The notes under the pieces: generated by a model | Seen by the model: the letters and a program-made list of their open reading frames with translations, nothing else | Database searches by the model: none | Told to the model about the DNA's origin: nothing | NCBI GenBank assembly: GCA_018902545.1 | Contig: JAHIQM010000003.1 | Span: 34,108-98,107 of the forward strand | Reading direction: 5' to 3' | From: Pseudomonadota bacterium | GTDB taxonomy: Bacteria > Desulfobacterota > Desulfovibrionia > Desulfovibrionales > Desulfomicrobiaceae | DNA: 64,000 nucleotides | Translations under genes and position numbers: made by a program | In this document: positions 51,589 through 60,796 of the stretch, piece by piece | Layout of the letters: every line of letters starts with the position of its first letter | Numbering within the stretch: the first letter of the stretch is position 1

Positions 51589-52725
51589 ATGTACGAAAAT
51601 TTCTACGGCCTGCGCGAGCGGCCTTTCACCATTGTGCCTAATCCGGGCTATCTTTACATGAGCGAGAAGCACAAGCTGGCTTTTGCGCATTTGAAGTATG
51701 GTTTGGGAGAGGGGACCGGGTTTGTGGTTCTGACCGGGGGCATCGGCACGGGCAAGACCACGCTTATCCGCTATCTGCTCGGGCGCATCGAGAAGGCTGT
51801 GGACGTGGCTCTGGTCTTCAATACCAACGTCACGGGCGATGAACTCCTGCGGCTCATCATCCGCGAATTCGAGGCCGGGGAGCCGGGTTCCGACAAGGCC
51901 GCGAACCTGGCCATGCTCAACGAGTATCTCATCGAGCGCTTCAGCCAGGGGCGGCACGCCATCATCATCGTGGACGAGGCCCAGAACCTGTCCCGCGATG
52001 CCCTGGAGGAAGTGCGCCTGCTCTCCAACCTGCAAGGCAACAGCCGTCCGCTCCTGCAGGTCGTTCTCGTCGGACAGCCGGAGCTGCGCCGCAAGCTGGC
52101 CGACCCGACCCTGACCCAGTTGGCCCAGCGCATCACCTCGACCTTTCACCTGTCTTCCCTGGAACTCGACGAGGCCAAGGCCTACATCTGCTTCCGCCTG
52201 GCCCAGGCCGGGGGCAATCCGCTCCTGTTTACGCCCGAAGCCATGGAAGCCATCCACACGTTTTCGGCCGGGGTGCCGCGTCTGATCAACATCCTCTGTG
52301 ACGCGGCACTGGTGCACGGCTTCGCCGACGAACTGCCCGTCATCGGTCCCGAGGTGGTGCAGGACGTGGCCCGGCAGATGTCGCCCATGCTGCATTCAAA
52401 CGGCACCAAAACCTCGGCGGACACCGAGCCCTCCGCCGGGATGGAGGTCACGCCGGACCTTGACGAGCGCCTTTCGGCCCTGGAACGCCGCCTCACGGTC
52501 ATGGAAGAGCGCTTCGCAGCCTGGGGCACGGACGCGCAGCTCCTAACCATGGAACTCGCGGCCCTGAAGGAGCGGGCCAAGGCCGCGCCAGTAGCAGCCA
52601 TCAAACCCGCCCCCGCGCAAACCGAGGCCCTCATCCCTCCCGAAACGCCCATCGAAGAACAGCCCGCCCCTGCGGAGAAGAAACCGGAAAAGTCTGGAGG
52701 ATTTTTGAAGTGGCTGTGGGGGTGA
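51589..52725 (+). CDS. ExeA-like AAA ATPase of the EPS locus (XrtA-associated ATPase)
   Basis: A 378-residue ATPase. The family start MYENFYGLRERPFTIVPNP is followed by Walker A GGIGTGKTT (about 50-58), Walker B IIIVDEAQNLS and arginine-finger region LAQRITSTFHLSSL. A C-terminal extension (about 280-378) has a predicted coiled coil (DERLSALERRLTVMEERF) and a Pro/Ala-rich tail ending in FLKWLWG. Proteins of this kind occur beside exosortase genes and are thought to energise assembly of the export machinery; the substrate is unknown. Confidence 0.9.
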   Translation: MYENFYGLRERPFTIVPNPGYLYMSEKHKLAFAHLKYGLGEGTGFVVLTGGIGTGKTTLIRYLLGRIEKAVDVALVFNTNVTGDELLRLIIREFEAGEPGSDKAANLAMLNEYLIERFSQGRHAIIIVDEAQNLSRDALEEVRLLSNLQGNSRPLLQVVLVGQPELRRKLADPTLTQLAQRITSTFHLSSLELDEAKAYICFRLAQAGGNPLLFTPEAMEAIHTFSAGVPRLINILCDAALVHGFADELPVIGPEVVQDVARQMSPMLHSNGTKTSADTEPSAGMEVTPDLDERLSALERRLTVMEERFAAWGTDAQLLTMELAALKERAKAAPVAAIKPAPAQTEALIPPETPIEEQPAPAEKKPEKSGGFLKWLWG

Positions 52726-52798
52726 TTGGTGATTGGTGAATGGTGAATGGGCGGAGGCAGCGATAATGGCAGGGACGGAGGCCGCGATAGAGGCAGAT
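52726..52798. repeat. GGTGATT array followed by GAGGCAGCGA-type array
   Basis: Immediately after the ATPase stop comes GGTGATTGGTGATTGG-type sequence (about 52723-52750), then purine-rich GGAGGCAGCGATA / GGACGGAGGCCGCGATAG units (52747-52798). The same order, GGTGATT then GAGGCAGC, recurs at 60592-60690. Confidence 0.8.
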
Positions 52799-52808
52799 GT
52801 GATTCCGG

Positions 52809-53511
52809 CGCGATACCTGTTGGGGCGAAAAATTTTTCGCCCTTACGGAATCACGGAAATTTCCCGCCCGATCATGACCACGACGATACGTCGCGTAGGG
52901 GCAGACCTATGTGTCTGCCCTGTTTTTGTGCCGCCCTGTTTCGATGTCTGCCCTGTTTCGGTGTGCCGCCATACACCCACGTCGGGCAGAAGAAGGGCGG
53001 CCACGCAGGGCCGCCCCTACGTTGTGGCGTTGATATGATGATGTGACTGCGGTGCGATACATTGTTTGGGCGAAAAATTTTTCGCCCGTCCGCAATCACG
53101 ATAATTTCCCGCCTGATCATTATCACGACGATACGTCCCGTAGGGGCAGACCTATGTGTCTGCCCTGTTTTTGTGACTGCCCTGTTTCGGTTTCTGCCCT
53201 GTTTCGGTGTGCCGCCAGACACCCACGTCGGGCAGAAGAAGGGCGGCCACGCAGGGCCGCCCCTACGTTTGTGCCGTTGATGTGATGATGTGATTGCGGC
53301 GCGATACCTGTAGGGGCGAAAAATTTTTCGCCCTTCCGGAATCACGAAAATTTCCCGCCTGATCATGACCACGTCGATACGTCCCGTAGGGGCAGACCTA
53401 TGTGTCTGCCCTGTTTCGGTGTCTGCCCTGTTTTTGTGTCTACCCTGTTTCGGTGTGCCGCCAGACACCCACGTCGGGCAGAAGAAGGGCGGCCACGCAG
53501 GGCCGCCCCTA
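52809..53511. repeat. Three tandem copies of a ~240-bp triple-palindrome repeat
   Basis: Copies run about 52809-53047, 53048-53290 and 53291-53511. Each has, in order, palindrome GGGCGAAAAATTTTTCGCCC, hairpin GGGGCAGACCTATGTGTCTGC, a short CTGCCCTGTTTYGGTGT sub-repeat series, and hairpin GGGCGGCCACGCAGGGCCGC with CCCTAC at its outer end. A fourth copy lies at 62262-62493 and the first palindrome alone at 2395. No coding sequence is supported here. Confidence 0.9.
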
Positions 53512-53793
53512 CAAAAACCAAAAACCAAAAACCAAAAACCAAAAACCAATCCCGCCTGTCTTGTCCAATCGGACTCTCACTGGGAATGCTTATTGCTCAA
53601 TGCCTTCAGCCGTTTCTTTTGTCCGGTAATCCGGGACTGGTGGGGCGCGAAGCGGGGTGGGGCCTGGCTCTGTTCCGTTTTTTCTGCGCCCGGGCCGGGG
53701 GATGCGGCCGTTGATCCGTGGCTGGCTTTCATATTGCAGTCACGGGGTGGTTCTTTTTTTCCACGGACACATTACAAGCCGACCCGGTACTTC
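53512..53793. other. CCAAAAA array and leader upstream of the exosortase gene
   Basis: Four to five CCAAAAA heptamers (53516-53547) close the repeat block. The following 240 bases carry no supported gene; an open frame continues from the repeats into the exosortase gene but has no family resemblance before 53794. Confidence 0.6.
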
Positions 53794-55353
53794 ATGCACG
53801 CATCATCCTCCCCCGTAGCGCCGATCATCCCGCGCCCCCTGCTGCTCCTGTCCCTGCTGGCCCTGGCCCTGGCGGCCTGGGGCTGGCTGTACCGCACCTA
53901 TCTGCCCATGCTGGTCGGGTCCTGGCAGGGCGAGGATCATTCCTACGCCTGGTTCGTACCGGCCGTGGTCGTCTGGTTGGGCTGGACTCTGCGCGAACGC
54001 CTGCGCAGGCTCGCCGACGAGCGATATTCTGCGGCCGCGCTCTGGCTCGTGGCCGCCGCCGTGCTCTTCGTGGCCGGGAAGTTCGGGTCCATCAAGATGC
54101 TGGTTTTTGCCTCCATCTGGGCATCGCTGGTGGCCTTCACCGGGTTTCTGGTCGGCAACGGGGGTTTGAAAGCCCTGCGCATGCCCGTCATCGTGGCCCT
54201 GTTCGCCATCCCGCTGCCTCCGTTTCTCTACAACAACATCAGCTTCCAACTGCGTCTGCTCTCGTCCGCACTGGCCGAGTGGATGCTGCGTCTGGCAGGC
54301 GTGCCCGTGTTCCGGGAGGGCAACATCATCGACCTTGGGCTCATCACCCTTGACGTGGTCGATGCCTGCAGCGGGCTGCGCTACCTGATCCCGACCCTGC
54401 TCATGGCCCTCCTCGTGGGCTGGATGTTTCTCGGCAGGAACCGGCTGCGTCTGGTGCTTTTCCTGCTGGCCTTTCCCATTTCCATTTTTGCCAACGCGTT
54501 CCGCATCATGCTCACCGGGGTGCTGGCGCGCCTGCTCGGGCCTACCGTGGCCGAGGGCTTTTTCCACGATTTTTCGAGTTGGCTGGTCTATGTCGTGGCG
54601 CTGGTCGTGCTCTTTGCCGGCTGCCGTCTGCTGGCCATATGGGACAGGGAGCAGAACACGATTCCGGCGCGTGAGAAGGCGGCCCCGACCTTGCCCCGGC
54701 CGCACCCCGCCGGGCTGTTCGTGGCCGGGCTGTGCCTTTTCGCCCTGAGCTTCATGAGCGCGGCGGGCAGCGCATCCCTGCCGCCGCGCGCGAGCTTTGC
54801 CGCGTTCCCCCTGGAGCTGGGGCCCTGGGAGGGCTCGCGGCTGACCCTTGAGCCCGAAGTGCAGCGCAGTCTTGGCGCATCGGACTACGTGCACGCCACT
54901 TTCCGCAACATCGAGTCGGGCAATCCGCTGTACCTGCTCGTGTCCTGGTACGCAGCCCAGGACGGGACCAATTCCGCCCACGCCCCGACCTCCTGCATGC
55001 TCGGCAGCGGCTGGAGCGTGACCGGGCGCTCCAATCTGCCGCCCAGGGACGGGGTGCGCGATTTCCCCGTGGGCCGGATTTTGCTGGAGAAGGGCGGGAA
55101 CCGCATCGTGGCCAACTACTGGTTCGAGCAGCGCGGCCGTGCCGTGACCAACGAGTTTCTGAACAAGTGGCTGCTGTTGTGGGATGCCCTGACCCTGGGT
55201 CGCACCGACGGCGCGCTGGTGCGCGTCGAGGTGCTGCTGCGGCCGGGGCAGAGCGTGGATGACGGCCAGAATCTGGTCGACGACATGGTGTCGCGCATCG
55301 TCCCGTTGCTGCCGGACTACGTACCGGGCCGCGACGGCGGGAATAAAGGTTAG
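53794..55353 (+). CDS. Exosortase with fused EpsI domain (VPLPA-CTERM type)
   Basis: A 519-residue membrane protease/transpeptidase. Residues 1-290 form the eight-helix exosortase core with the catalytic triad C192 (DVVDACSGLRYLIP), R237 (NAFRIML) and H258 (FFHDFSSW). Residues about 300-519 are an EpsI domain (PLELGPWEGSRLTLEPEVQ, YAAQDGTNSAHAPTSCMLGSGW). The fused form and the VPLP-type substrates nearby suggest the XrtD class. It cleaves the sorting tail of the proteins at 42641 and 59571. The ATG at 53794 precedes a normal first helix; no strong ribosome site is seen. Confidence 0.92.
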   Translation: MHASSSPVAPIIPRPLLLLSLLALALAAWGWLYRTYLPMLVGSWQGEDHSYAWFVPAVVVWLGWTLRERLRRLADERYSAAALWLVAAAVLFVAGKFGSIKMLVFASIWASLVAFTGFLVGNGGLKALRMPVIVALFAIPLPPFLYNNISFQLRLLSSALAEWMLRLAGVPVFREGNIIDLGLITLDVVDACSGLRYLIPTLLMALLVGWMFLGRNRLRLVLFLLAFPISIFANAFRIMLTGVLARLLGPTVAEGFFHDFSSWLVYVVALVVLFAGCRLLAIWDREQNTIPAREKAAPTLPRPHPAGLFVAGLCLFALSFMSAAGSASLPPRASFAAFPLELGPWEGSRLTLEPEVQRSLGASDYVHATFRNIESGNPLYLLVSWYAAQDGTNSAHAPTSCMLGSGWSVTGRSNLPPRDGVRDFPVGRILLEKGGNRIVANYWFEQRGRAVTNEFLNKWLLLWDALTLGRTDGALVRVEVLLRPGQSVDDGQNLVDDMVSRIVPLLPDYVPGRDGGNKG

Positions 55354-55362
55354 GAGGGCGAC

Positions 55363-56775
55363 ATGTTCAAGGAACAGATCCTCATCATCACCAACCTGCT
55401 GCTCCTGGCCGACGGCCTGGTCATCATCACGGGCGCGTACGCGGCCTGGCACATCTGCTGGGAGATGTCGGGCGGGGATTTCGGCATGTCGCACTGGGTT
55501 TTCGTGACCATGGTGCTCTCGCTCATGTTCCTGAACAGCTTCGTCATGGGCCGCCTGGGCTTCTACAGCGACCGCTTCGCTGTTGGCTGCCTGGAGGGCC
55601 TGCGCAAGGTCACGCTGGCCGTGGTCGTGGATTTTTCGGTGCTGACCCTGGGCATCTTCATGCTCGAACCCGAAGGTATAAGCCGCCTCTACATCGGCAT
55701 CTACGGCTGGATCGTGTTCTGCGGATTGCTCATGGTGCGCATGCTGGCGACCAGCTTCGTGCGCCAGCGTACGCTGCACAGTCCGCAGGTGGAGCGGGTG
55801 CTGCTGGTCGGCAGCCGCGACCGCGTGCAGGCCGTGAAGGACGCGCTGCTGGCCCAGCAGGGCTGGGGACACAGGCTGGAGGGCTGGCTGTCCTACGGCG
55901 ACGCGCAGGAGATCGACTGCGTGCCGCACCTGGGTGCCCACGACCGCCTGCGCGAGGTGCTGCTGCGGGACGATTTCGACGAGGTCATCTTCGCCCTGCC
56001 TCCCGACGCGCCGGTCAAGCTGCTCGACAAGATCGAGAGCTGCCGCATGCTCGGCATCACGGCCCGCATCGTGCCCGGCATGTTCGACCCGGGCGAGGCG
56101 GTGCGCGGGTTGACCGTGGAGCACGTCGGCAACGTGCCGACCCTGGCCGTGTACGGCTCGCGCATCAGCACCTCCGGGCTCTTCTACAAGCGTATTCTCG
56201 ACCTCTTCGGTGGCGCGGTGGGCTTCGGGATCTTTCTGGTCATGCTGCCCTTCGTGGCCCTGGCCATCCGGCTGGACTCGCCGGGGCCGATCTTTTTCCG
56301 GCAGACCCGCGTGGGTCGCAACAACCGGCATTTCGAACTCTACAAGTTCAGGACCATGTTCGCGGACGCAGAGGCCCGCAAGCAGGAGCTCATGTGTCGC
56401 AACGAGATGCAGGGCTGCATGTTCAAGCTTAAGGACGACCCGCGCATCACGCCGGTGGGGCGGTTTCTGCGCAAGACCTCCCTTGATGAGTTTCCGCAGT
56501 TCATTAACGTGCTCTGCGGGGACATGAGCCTCGTGGGCACGCGGCCCCCGACCCCCGACGAGGTGGGTCTCTATGAGCCCTGGCAGCGCAGGCGCATCTC
56601 CATGAAGCCGGGCATCACCGGCCTGTGGCAGGTCTCGGGGCGCAACAAGATAAATGATTTTCAGGACGTGGTCGCTCTGGACCTGGCCTATATCGACGGC
56701 TGGCGGTTCATGCACGACATCGAGATACTTTTTAAGACCGTGCGGGTTGTGCTGGCCCGCGACGGCGCATCCTAG
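55363..56775 (+). CDS. Exopolysaccharide polyprenyl glycosylphosphotransferase (sugar transferase)
   Basis: A 470-residue initiating transferase, loading the first sugar-1-phosphate onto undecaprenyl phosphate in the inner membrane. Four N-terminal helices (about 8-130), a CoA-binding-like Rossmann region (VERVLLVGSRDRVQ), then a fifth helix and the conserved bac_transf domain are visible: FKLKDDPRITPVGRFLRKTSLDEFPQFINVL contains the catalytic Asp/Glu region, and RPPTPDEV and KPGITGLWQVSGR follow. It lies 9 bp after the exosortase gene. No other glycosyltransferase, flippase or polymerase gene is in the window. Confidence 0.93.
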   Translation: MFKEQILIITNLLLLADGLVIITGAYAAWHICWEMSGGDFGMSHWVFVTMVLSLMFLNSFVMGRLGFYSDRFAVGCLEGLRKVTLAVVVDFSVLTLGIFMLEPEGISRLYIGIYGWIVFCGLLMVRMLATSFVRQRTLHSPQVERVLLVGSRDRVQAVKDALLAQQGWGHRLEGWLSYGDAQEIDCVPHLGAHDRLREVLLRDDFDEVIFALPPDAPVKLLDKIESCRMLGITARIVPGMFDPGEAVRGLTVEHVGNVPTLAVYGSRISTSGLFYKRILDLFGGAVGFGIFLVMLPFVALAIRLDSPGPIFFRQTRVGRNNRHFELYKFRTMFADAEARKQELMCRNEMQGCMFKLKDDPRITPVGRFLRKTSLDEFPQFINVLCGDMSLVGTRPPTPDEVGLYEPWQRRRISMKPGITGLWQVSGRNKINDFQDVVALDLAYIDGWRFMHDIEILFKTVRVVLARDGAS

Positions 56776-56791
56776 TCAAAGAGGAGTATGC

Positions 56792-59158
56792 ATGCGGCGG
56801 ATTTTCTGTATTCTACTGGTGGGTCTGATGCTTGGCGCGTGCGCGTCCAAGGACGAACGCAAGGCGGAACTGTTCCAGAACGGCCTGAAGCTCGAACAGG
56901 CTGGCCGCATCGCCGAGGCGCGGGTCGAGGCCAAGAACATCATCAAGATCGACCCCAACCATGCCGGGGCCTACCTGCTTTTGGCCCGCTGCGCCCTCAC
57001 GGACCAGAACTGGCGCGAGGCCTACGCTGGCTTTCAGCGTGCGGCGGAGCTTGAACCGGAGAACATCGAGGCCCTGCTTGGCGTGGGGCGGATCTACCTG
57101 CTCTCGGGGGACACGTCCAAGGCCGAGGAGCTCTCGGGGCAGGTCCTGCGCATCGACCCGGACTCCAGGGACGGCAAATTGCTGCGCGCCGGGGCCATGC
57201 TCCGCGCCAAGCGTTTCGGCGAGGCCGAGGCGCAGCTTGAGGTCGTTTTTGCCCATGATCCGCACAACGAGGACGCGCTCATCGCGCTTTCCGTCATTTA
57301 CGCGGAGACCGGGCGTTTGGAGGAGGCCCTGGACGTGGTGCGGCGGGGCATAGAGGCCCGGCCGGACAGCCGCGTGCTGCATTTCAGGGCCGCGAATCTG
57401 GCGGCGGACAGCGGCGACATGCCCGGCGCGGAGAGACATTTACTCAGACTCAAAGAGCTCGACCCCGAAAATCGCGGGGTCATGGTCCTCTTGGCCAGCC
57501 TGTACGAGCGCATGGGCGACGCGGCGCGGGTGGAAGGGATCCTGACCGGGATGCTCGAAGCGGACCCGGCCTCGGAAGAGGCGCGCCTGCGGCTGGTGGA
57601 GTATCTGGCCCGCCACGGCAAGATTGAGGAAGCCCAGGCCCTGGTCGCGCAAACGCCGAAAGGGCCCACGCCCAAATTGCGGCTGGCGCTGGCCGCCGTG
57701 CACGCTGCCGCCGGGGACATGCCCGGAGCCGAGACGGTCCTGGCTGAGCTGGCCGCGGACAAGGATGCGGGACCGACGGGCATCGAGGCGCGGCTGCGGG
57801 TCTCGGAGATCAAGCTGCGCCGGGGCGACCGCGACGGGGCTCTGGCCGAGGTGGACGAGGTGCTGCGCGTCAACCCCACCGACGCCCGCGCCCACGCCGC
57901 GCGCGGCCGCATCTTCATGCTCCAGGATCGCTTCGAGGAGGCCCTGGCCGAGCTGCGCATCGCCCTGCACGATTCCCCCGACGACATGGCCGTGGTCGTG
58001 CTCATGGCCCGCGCGCAGTTCGCGCTGGGCAACACCCTGTCCGGGGTGGAGGCGCTGCGGTCGTTCCTGCTCAAGAAGCCAGACGCCCTGCCAGTGCGTC
58101 TGGAGCTGGCGGCGCACCATCAGCGCGCCGGGGAGCCCAGCGCTGCGCTGGGCGTGCTGCAGGGCGGGGCGGTGCACGGGCAGATGCCAGCCCAGCTCCA
58201 CCTGGCCATGGGTGACATCGAGGCCGGGCAGGGAAATTTTCAGGCTGCCGAAGCCCATTACAGGTTGGCTGCGCTGGAGCCCGAGGCGCTGACCGCCGCC
58301 CTGATGCGCCTGGGCGGCATGCAGGGCAGCCGCAAGGAGTGGGACGCGGCGCGGCTCGTGTTCGAGGAACTGCTGCAGTCCGATCCCGACGCCCACGGCG
58401 GGGCCGAAGGCGTGGTCGCGGTGAAGCTGGCGGCAGGGCAGGGCGAGGCGGCCCTGGCCTGGGCGGGTCAGCGCGCAACTTCCAGGCCTGCGGACCCGCT
58501 GGCCGCCGACCTGCAAGGGCGTACGGCCCTGCGTCTGGGCGACGTGGACGAGGCGGAGAAAGCCTTTCGCGAGGCCCAGCGGCGTGCCCCGGAATGGTCC
58601 GTGCCCTCGGCCAGGCTGGCCGGGCTGTACGCGTCCACTGGCCGCAAGGACACGGCTGTGGCTGAATGCCGCGCTGCGCTGGCCAAAAATCCCGATTCCG
58701 TGCCCGAGGCTGTGCTGCTGGGTCAGCTCTTGCAGCTCGGCGGGGAATCGGCCGAGGCCGAGGCCATCTACCGCAGACTCCTGACCCGCCACCCAGACCT
58801 GCTGCCTGCGGCCAACAATCTGGCCTACCTGCTGGCCACGGCGCAGGCACCCACTGCGGAGCAGCTGACCGAGGCCCTGGCCCTGGCCACGAGGGCCAGC
58901 GCAGGCGGCGACCCGTCGGCGCTGGATACTGTTGGCTGGGTACACTACCGCCTGGGCGACAAGGACGCGGCTCTGGAGTTTCTGCGCAAGGCCCACGAGT
59001 CCCTGCCCGAAGACCCGACCGTGACCTACCACCTGGCCAGGGTCCTGGTCGATGTGGGACAGACGGAGGAGGCGCGGGGGCTGCTCACGGCCCTGCTGGC
59101 CCGCACCCAGGATTTCCAGGATCTGGCGCAGGCCAGGGAGCTGCTGGCGGGTATCTGA
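56792..59158 (+). CDS. TPR lipoprotein of the PEP-CTERM/EPS system (PrsT-like)
   Basis: About 788 residues. Signal peptide with lipobox LGAC at about residue 15, then some eighteen to twenty tetratricopeptide repeats of about 34 residues (for example AGAYLLLARCALTDQNWREAYAGFQRA, EALLGVGRIYLLSGDTSKAEELSGQ). It matches the long TPR lipoprotein that accompanies exosortase loci. It is likely to line the periplasm as a scaffold between synthesis and export parts. The start at 56792 has GAGGAG upstream, 16 bp after the transferase stop. Confidence 0.9.
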   Translation: MRRIFCILLVGLMLGACASKDERKAELFQNGLKLEQAGRIAEARVEAKNIIKIDPNHAGAYLLLARCALTDQNWREAYAGFQRAAELEPENIEALLGVGRIYLLSGDTSKAEELSGQVLRIDPDSRDGKLLRAGAMLRAKRFGEAEAQLEVVFAHDPHNEDALIALSVIYAETGRLEEALDVVRRGIEARPDSRVLHFRAANLAADSGDMPGAERHLLRLKELDPENRGVMVLLASLYERMGDAARVEGILTGMLEADPASEEARLRLVEYLARHGKIEEAQALVAQTPKGPTPKLRLALAAVHAAAGDMPGAETVLAELAADKDAGPTGIEARLRVSEIKLRRGDRDGALAEVDEVLRVNPTDARAHAARGRIFMLQDRFEEALAELRIALHDSPDDMAVVVLMARAQFALGNTLSGVEALRSFLLKKPDALPVRLELAAHHQRAGEPSAALGVLQGGAVHGQMPAQLHLAMGDIEAGQGNFQAAEAHYRLAALEPEALTAALMRLGGMQGSRKEWDAARLVFEELLQSDPDAHGGAEGVVAVKLAAGQGEAALAWAGQRATSRPADPLAADLQGRTALRLGDVDEAEKAFREAQRRAPEWSVPSARLAGLYASTGRKDTAVAECRAALAKNPDSVPEAVLLGQLLQLGGESAEAEAIYRRLLTRHPDLLPAANNLAYLLATAQAPTAEQLTEALALATRASAGGDPSALDTVGWVHYRLGDKDAALEFLRKAHESLPEDPTVTYHLARVLVDVGQTEEARGLLTALLARTQDFQDLAQARELLAGI

Positions 59159-59501
59159 GTTGTCCGGATTGGCAGTGCCGGAACGCAGTCTTGCCAGACT
59201 GGACGGGCCGGACAGGAAAGAGTCCGGCAGGTTTGGACTGGGGGCCTGCTCCCCGGCACCGGCTACGGCGCCCGCAGGCTTCGAAAATGGTCACAAAATA
59301 GCGGATGCATAGCCTTGGTCGCGAGTTCCATTCAGACATCCTGAGGGGTTACGCGATGGAGCCCGCAAGGATGTGGCCGACAAGACGGATTTCGGGGCGA
59401 CAGATGCTATCCTACGGCATCGGACAGTCCGGTTCTCAAGAGTCGGGGGAAAGTGCGGGTAGTCGGCTAATTGCATGAAATTTAATGAAAAAAATTGTAC
59501 T
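59159..59501. other. Gap after the TPR gene
   Basis: Rich in GTCCGG/CCGGAC words, including the inverted repeat CCGGAC-8-GTCCGG (59208-59227) and CGGAC-A-GTCCG (about 59417-59435), which could be a weak terminator or operator. No gene is supported. Confidence 0.4.
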
Positions 59502-59517
59502 TGGTACGGAACTTTCA
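59502..59517 (+). promoter_or_regulatory. Probable sigma-54-type promoter of the second PEP-CTERM gene
   Basis: TGGTACG-GAAC-TTTCA matches TGGCACG-N4-TTGCA at 10 of 12 fixed positions; the exception of note is T for G in the -12 GC. The predicted start lies about 40 bases before the ATG. Confidence 0.5.
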
Positions 59518-59570
59518 TAAAGAACGCAGTCCCGGGGCGCAGGACCCCAAAAATCTATTCGGAGGAATAT

Positions 59571-60122
59571 ATGAAATCGGTGAAAATGTTTTTGGGGATG
59601 ATGCTGTGCCTAGTGGTACTGGCGGGGCAGGCTCAGGCGGCGGTGACTTTGAATTTTGAGGGTGCCACAGATTTGGGTGAATACGGACAAACGCACAACG
59701 TCGAATTCACAGGTGAATGGAATCTTTCCAAGATAGATGGAAACACTCGGCTCTTGGCGTTGAATTTTTTCGAAGAGGATATTGAAGAAGATATTGTTGC
59801 GAATATCAATTTTCCAAGTTTTAAAGTTGATTTAGTGGAGGGATTTTCTTTTAATTACTCTCTTTCTAAAGGCGGATCAGCCGACGTTACGGGAATTGTC
59901 GACAATCGCCGTTTAACTGAAGAATTGACGGTTGGAAAAGACCATTTATTCTTCTCTACTTGGAGTGGTGCTTATCTTAGCTCCCTTGTTTTTACTTTGA
60001 AAGCCGGCGCGCTGACTGTTGACAATGTTAGCTTCACCCCCACCCCCCTCCCCGGTGCCGCCATCCTCCTCGGTTCCGGCCTGCTTGGTCTTATCGGCCT
60101 GCGCCGCCGCGAGATCATCTAG
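59571..60122 (+). CDS. VPLPA/PEP-CTERM sorted surface protein
   Basis: A protein of about 183 residues: signal peptide (about 1-23, ending AQA), a small beta-rich mature domain (VTLNFEGATDLGEYGQTHNVEF to SSLVFTLKAGALTVDNVSF) and a C-terminal sorting tail PTPLPGAAILLGSGLLGLIG then LRRREII. The tail is almost identical to that of the 42641 protein, so both share one exosortase. GGAGGAATAT precedes the ATG. The AT-rich middle contrasts with the GC-rich tail, as if the sorting tail had been joined to a different domain. Confidence 0.9.
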   Translation: MKSVKMFLGMMLCLVVLAGQAQAAVTLNFEGATDLGEYGQTHNVEFTGEWNLSKIDGNTRLLALNFFEEDIEEDIVANINFPSFKVDLVEGFSFNYSLSKGGSADVTGIVDNRRLTEELTVGKDHLFFSTWSGAYLSSLVFTLKAGALTVDNVSFTPTPLPGAAILLGSGLLGLIGLRRREII

Positions 60123-60146
60123 GTTGCACGCATTCTGATTTCATTC

Positions 60147-60182
60147 CGGTGTGAAAGAGAGTCTGGTCTCTCTTTCACACCG
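60147..60182 (+). terminator. Hairpin after the second PEP-CTERM gene
   Basis: A 15-bp perfect stem CGGTGTGAAAGAGAG (60147-60161 with 60168-60182) with a 6-base loop, 25 bp past the stop; the T-run after it is weak. Confidence 0.7.
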
Positions 60183-60408
60183 TGTTCTTCTCTGCATTCC
60201 GCGTTATTTTTGTTCCATTCTGCACTCAGTTCAGTCTAACTCCCGTCACAAAAATATTTTTTGGCCTTCAACTGGCAATTTGTGTTGCACAGTGTGCTCG
60301 CTTGTGCTACATGATGCAACATTACTGTATATTTTTGTAGCCAATGTCACGTCCGGGTCTTTTTTCGACTTTGGCCGAAGAGCGCCGCTCAACTAACAGA
60401 GGTACGGC

Positions 60409-60567
60409 ATGCGAGTCTGGCTTCCCCATTGCATCTACAGGGTATTCCCTCTTTTTGTCGGCACCGTGGGCCTGGCCGGCTGCCTGGCCGGCAGCGCAGC
60501 CAGTGTGGCCCTTGGCGGAGTGCTGATGCTTTATAGTGGCGGGGTTTGTTATTTGCGGAAGGGGTAG
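60409..60567 (+). CDS. Small hydrophobic protein
   Basis: A 52-residue frame (MRVWLPHCIYRVFPLFVG start, LYSGGVCYLRKG end) with one or two hydrophobic segments rich in Gly/Ala. AGAGGT lies 7-10 bases before the ATG. A GGTGATT array begins 25 bp after the stop, as after other real genes here, which supports it being a gene. No family is recognised. Confidence 0.5.
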   Translation: MRVWLPHCIYRVFPLFVGTVGLAGCLAGSAASVALGGVLMLYSGGVCYLRKG

Positions 60568-60796
60568 AAGGCGGCGGTAAAGGAAGAGGTGGTGATTGGT
60601 GATTGGTGAATGTTGAATGGGGTAGAGGCGGGGATAGAGGCAGCGACAAGGCAGCGACGGAGCAGCGATAGAGGCAGCGACAGCGGCGGGCATTTTTTCT
60701 TGTCCCTGCATCCATCCTCCTCCCATCCATTCACAAATCACCAATCACCAATCACCAATCACCAATCACCAATCACCAATCAAAAGGAGCCAACCA
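60568..60796. repeat. Gap with facing heptamer arrays and GAGGCAGCGAC units
   Basis: GGTGATTGGTGATTGG-type units (60592-60616), then purine-rich GAGGCAGCGACA units (60617-60690), then a long A/C-rich AATCACC array (about seven units, 60728-60781) ending beside the PilZ ribosome site. Confidence 0.85.

Noticed and set aside
53803..56715. A 970-codon open frame antisense to the exosortase and sugar transferase genes
   Set aside because: His/Gln/Gly/Arg-rich composition without any domain; it mirrors the codon bias of the two well-supported plus-strand genes.
60728..60781. AATCACC array as a CRISPR or telomere-like array
   Set aside because: Seven-base units without spacers; best described as one arm of the facing heptamer arrays.
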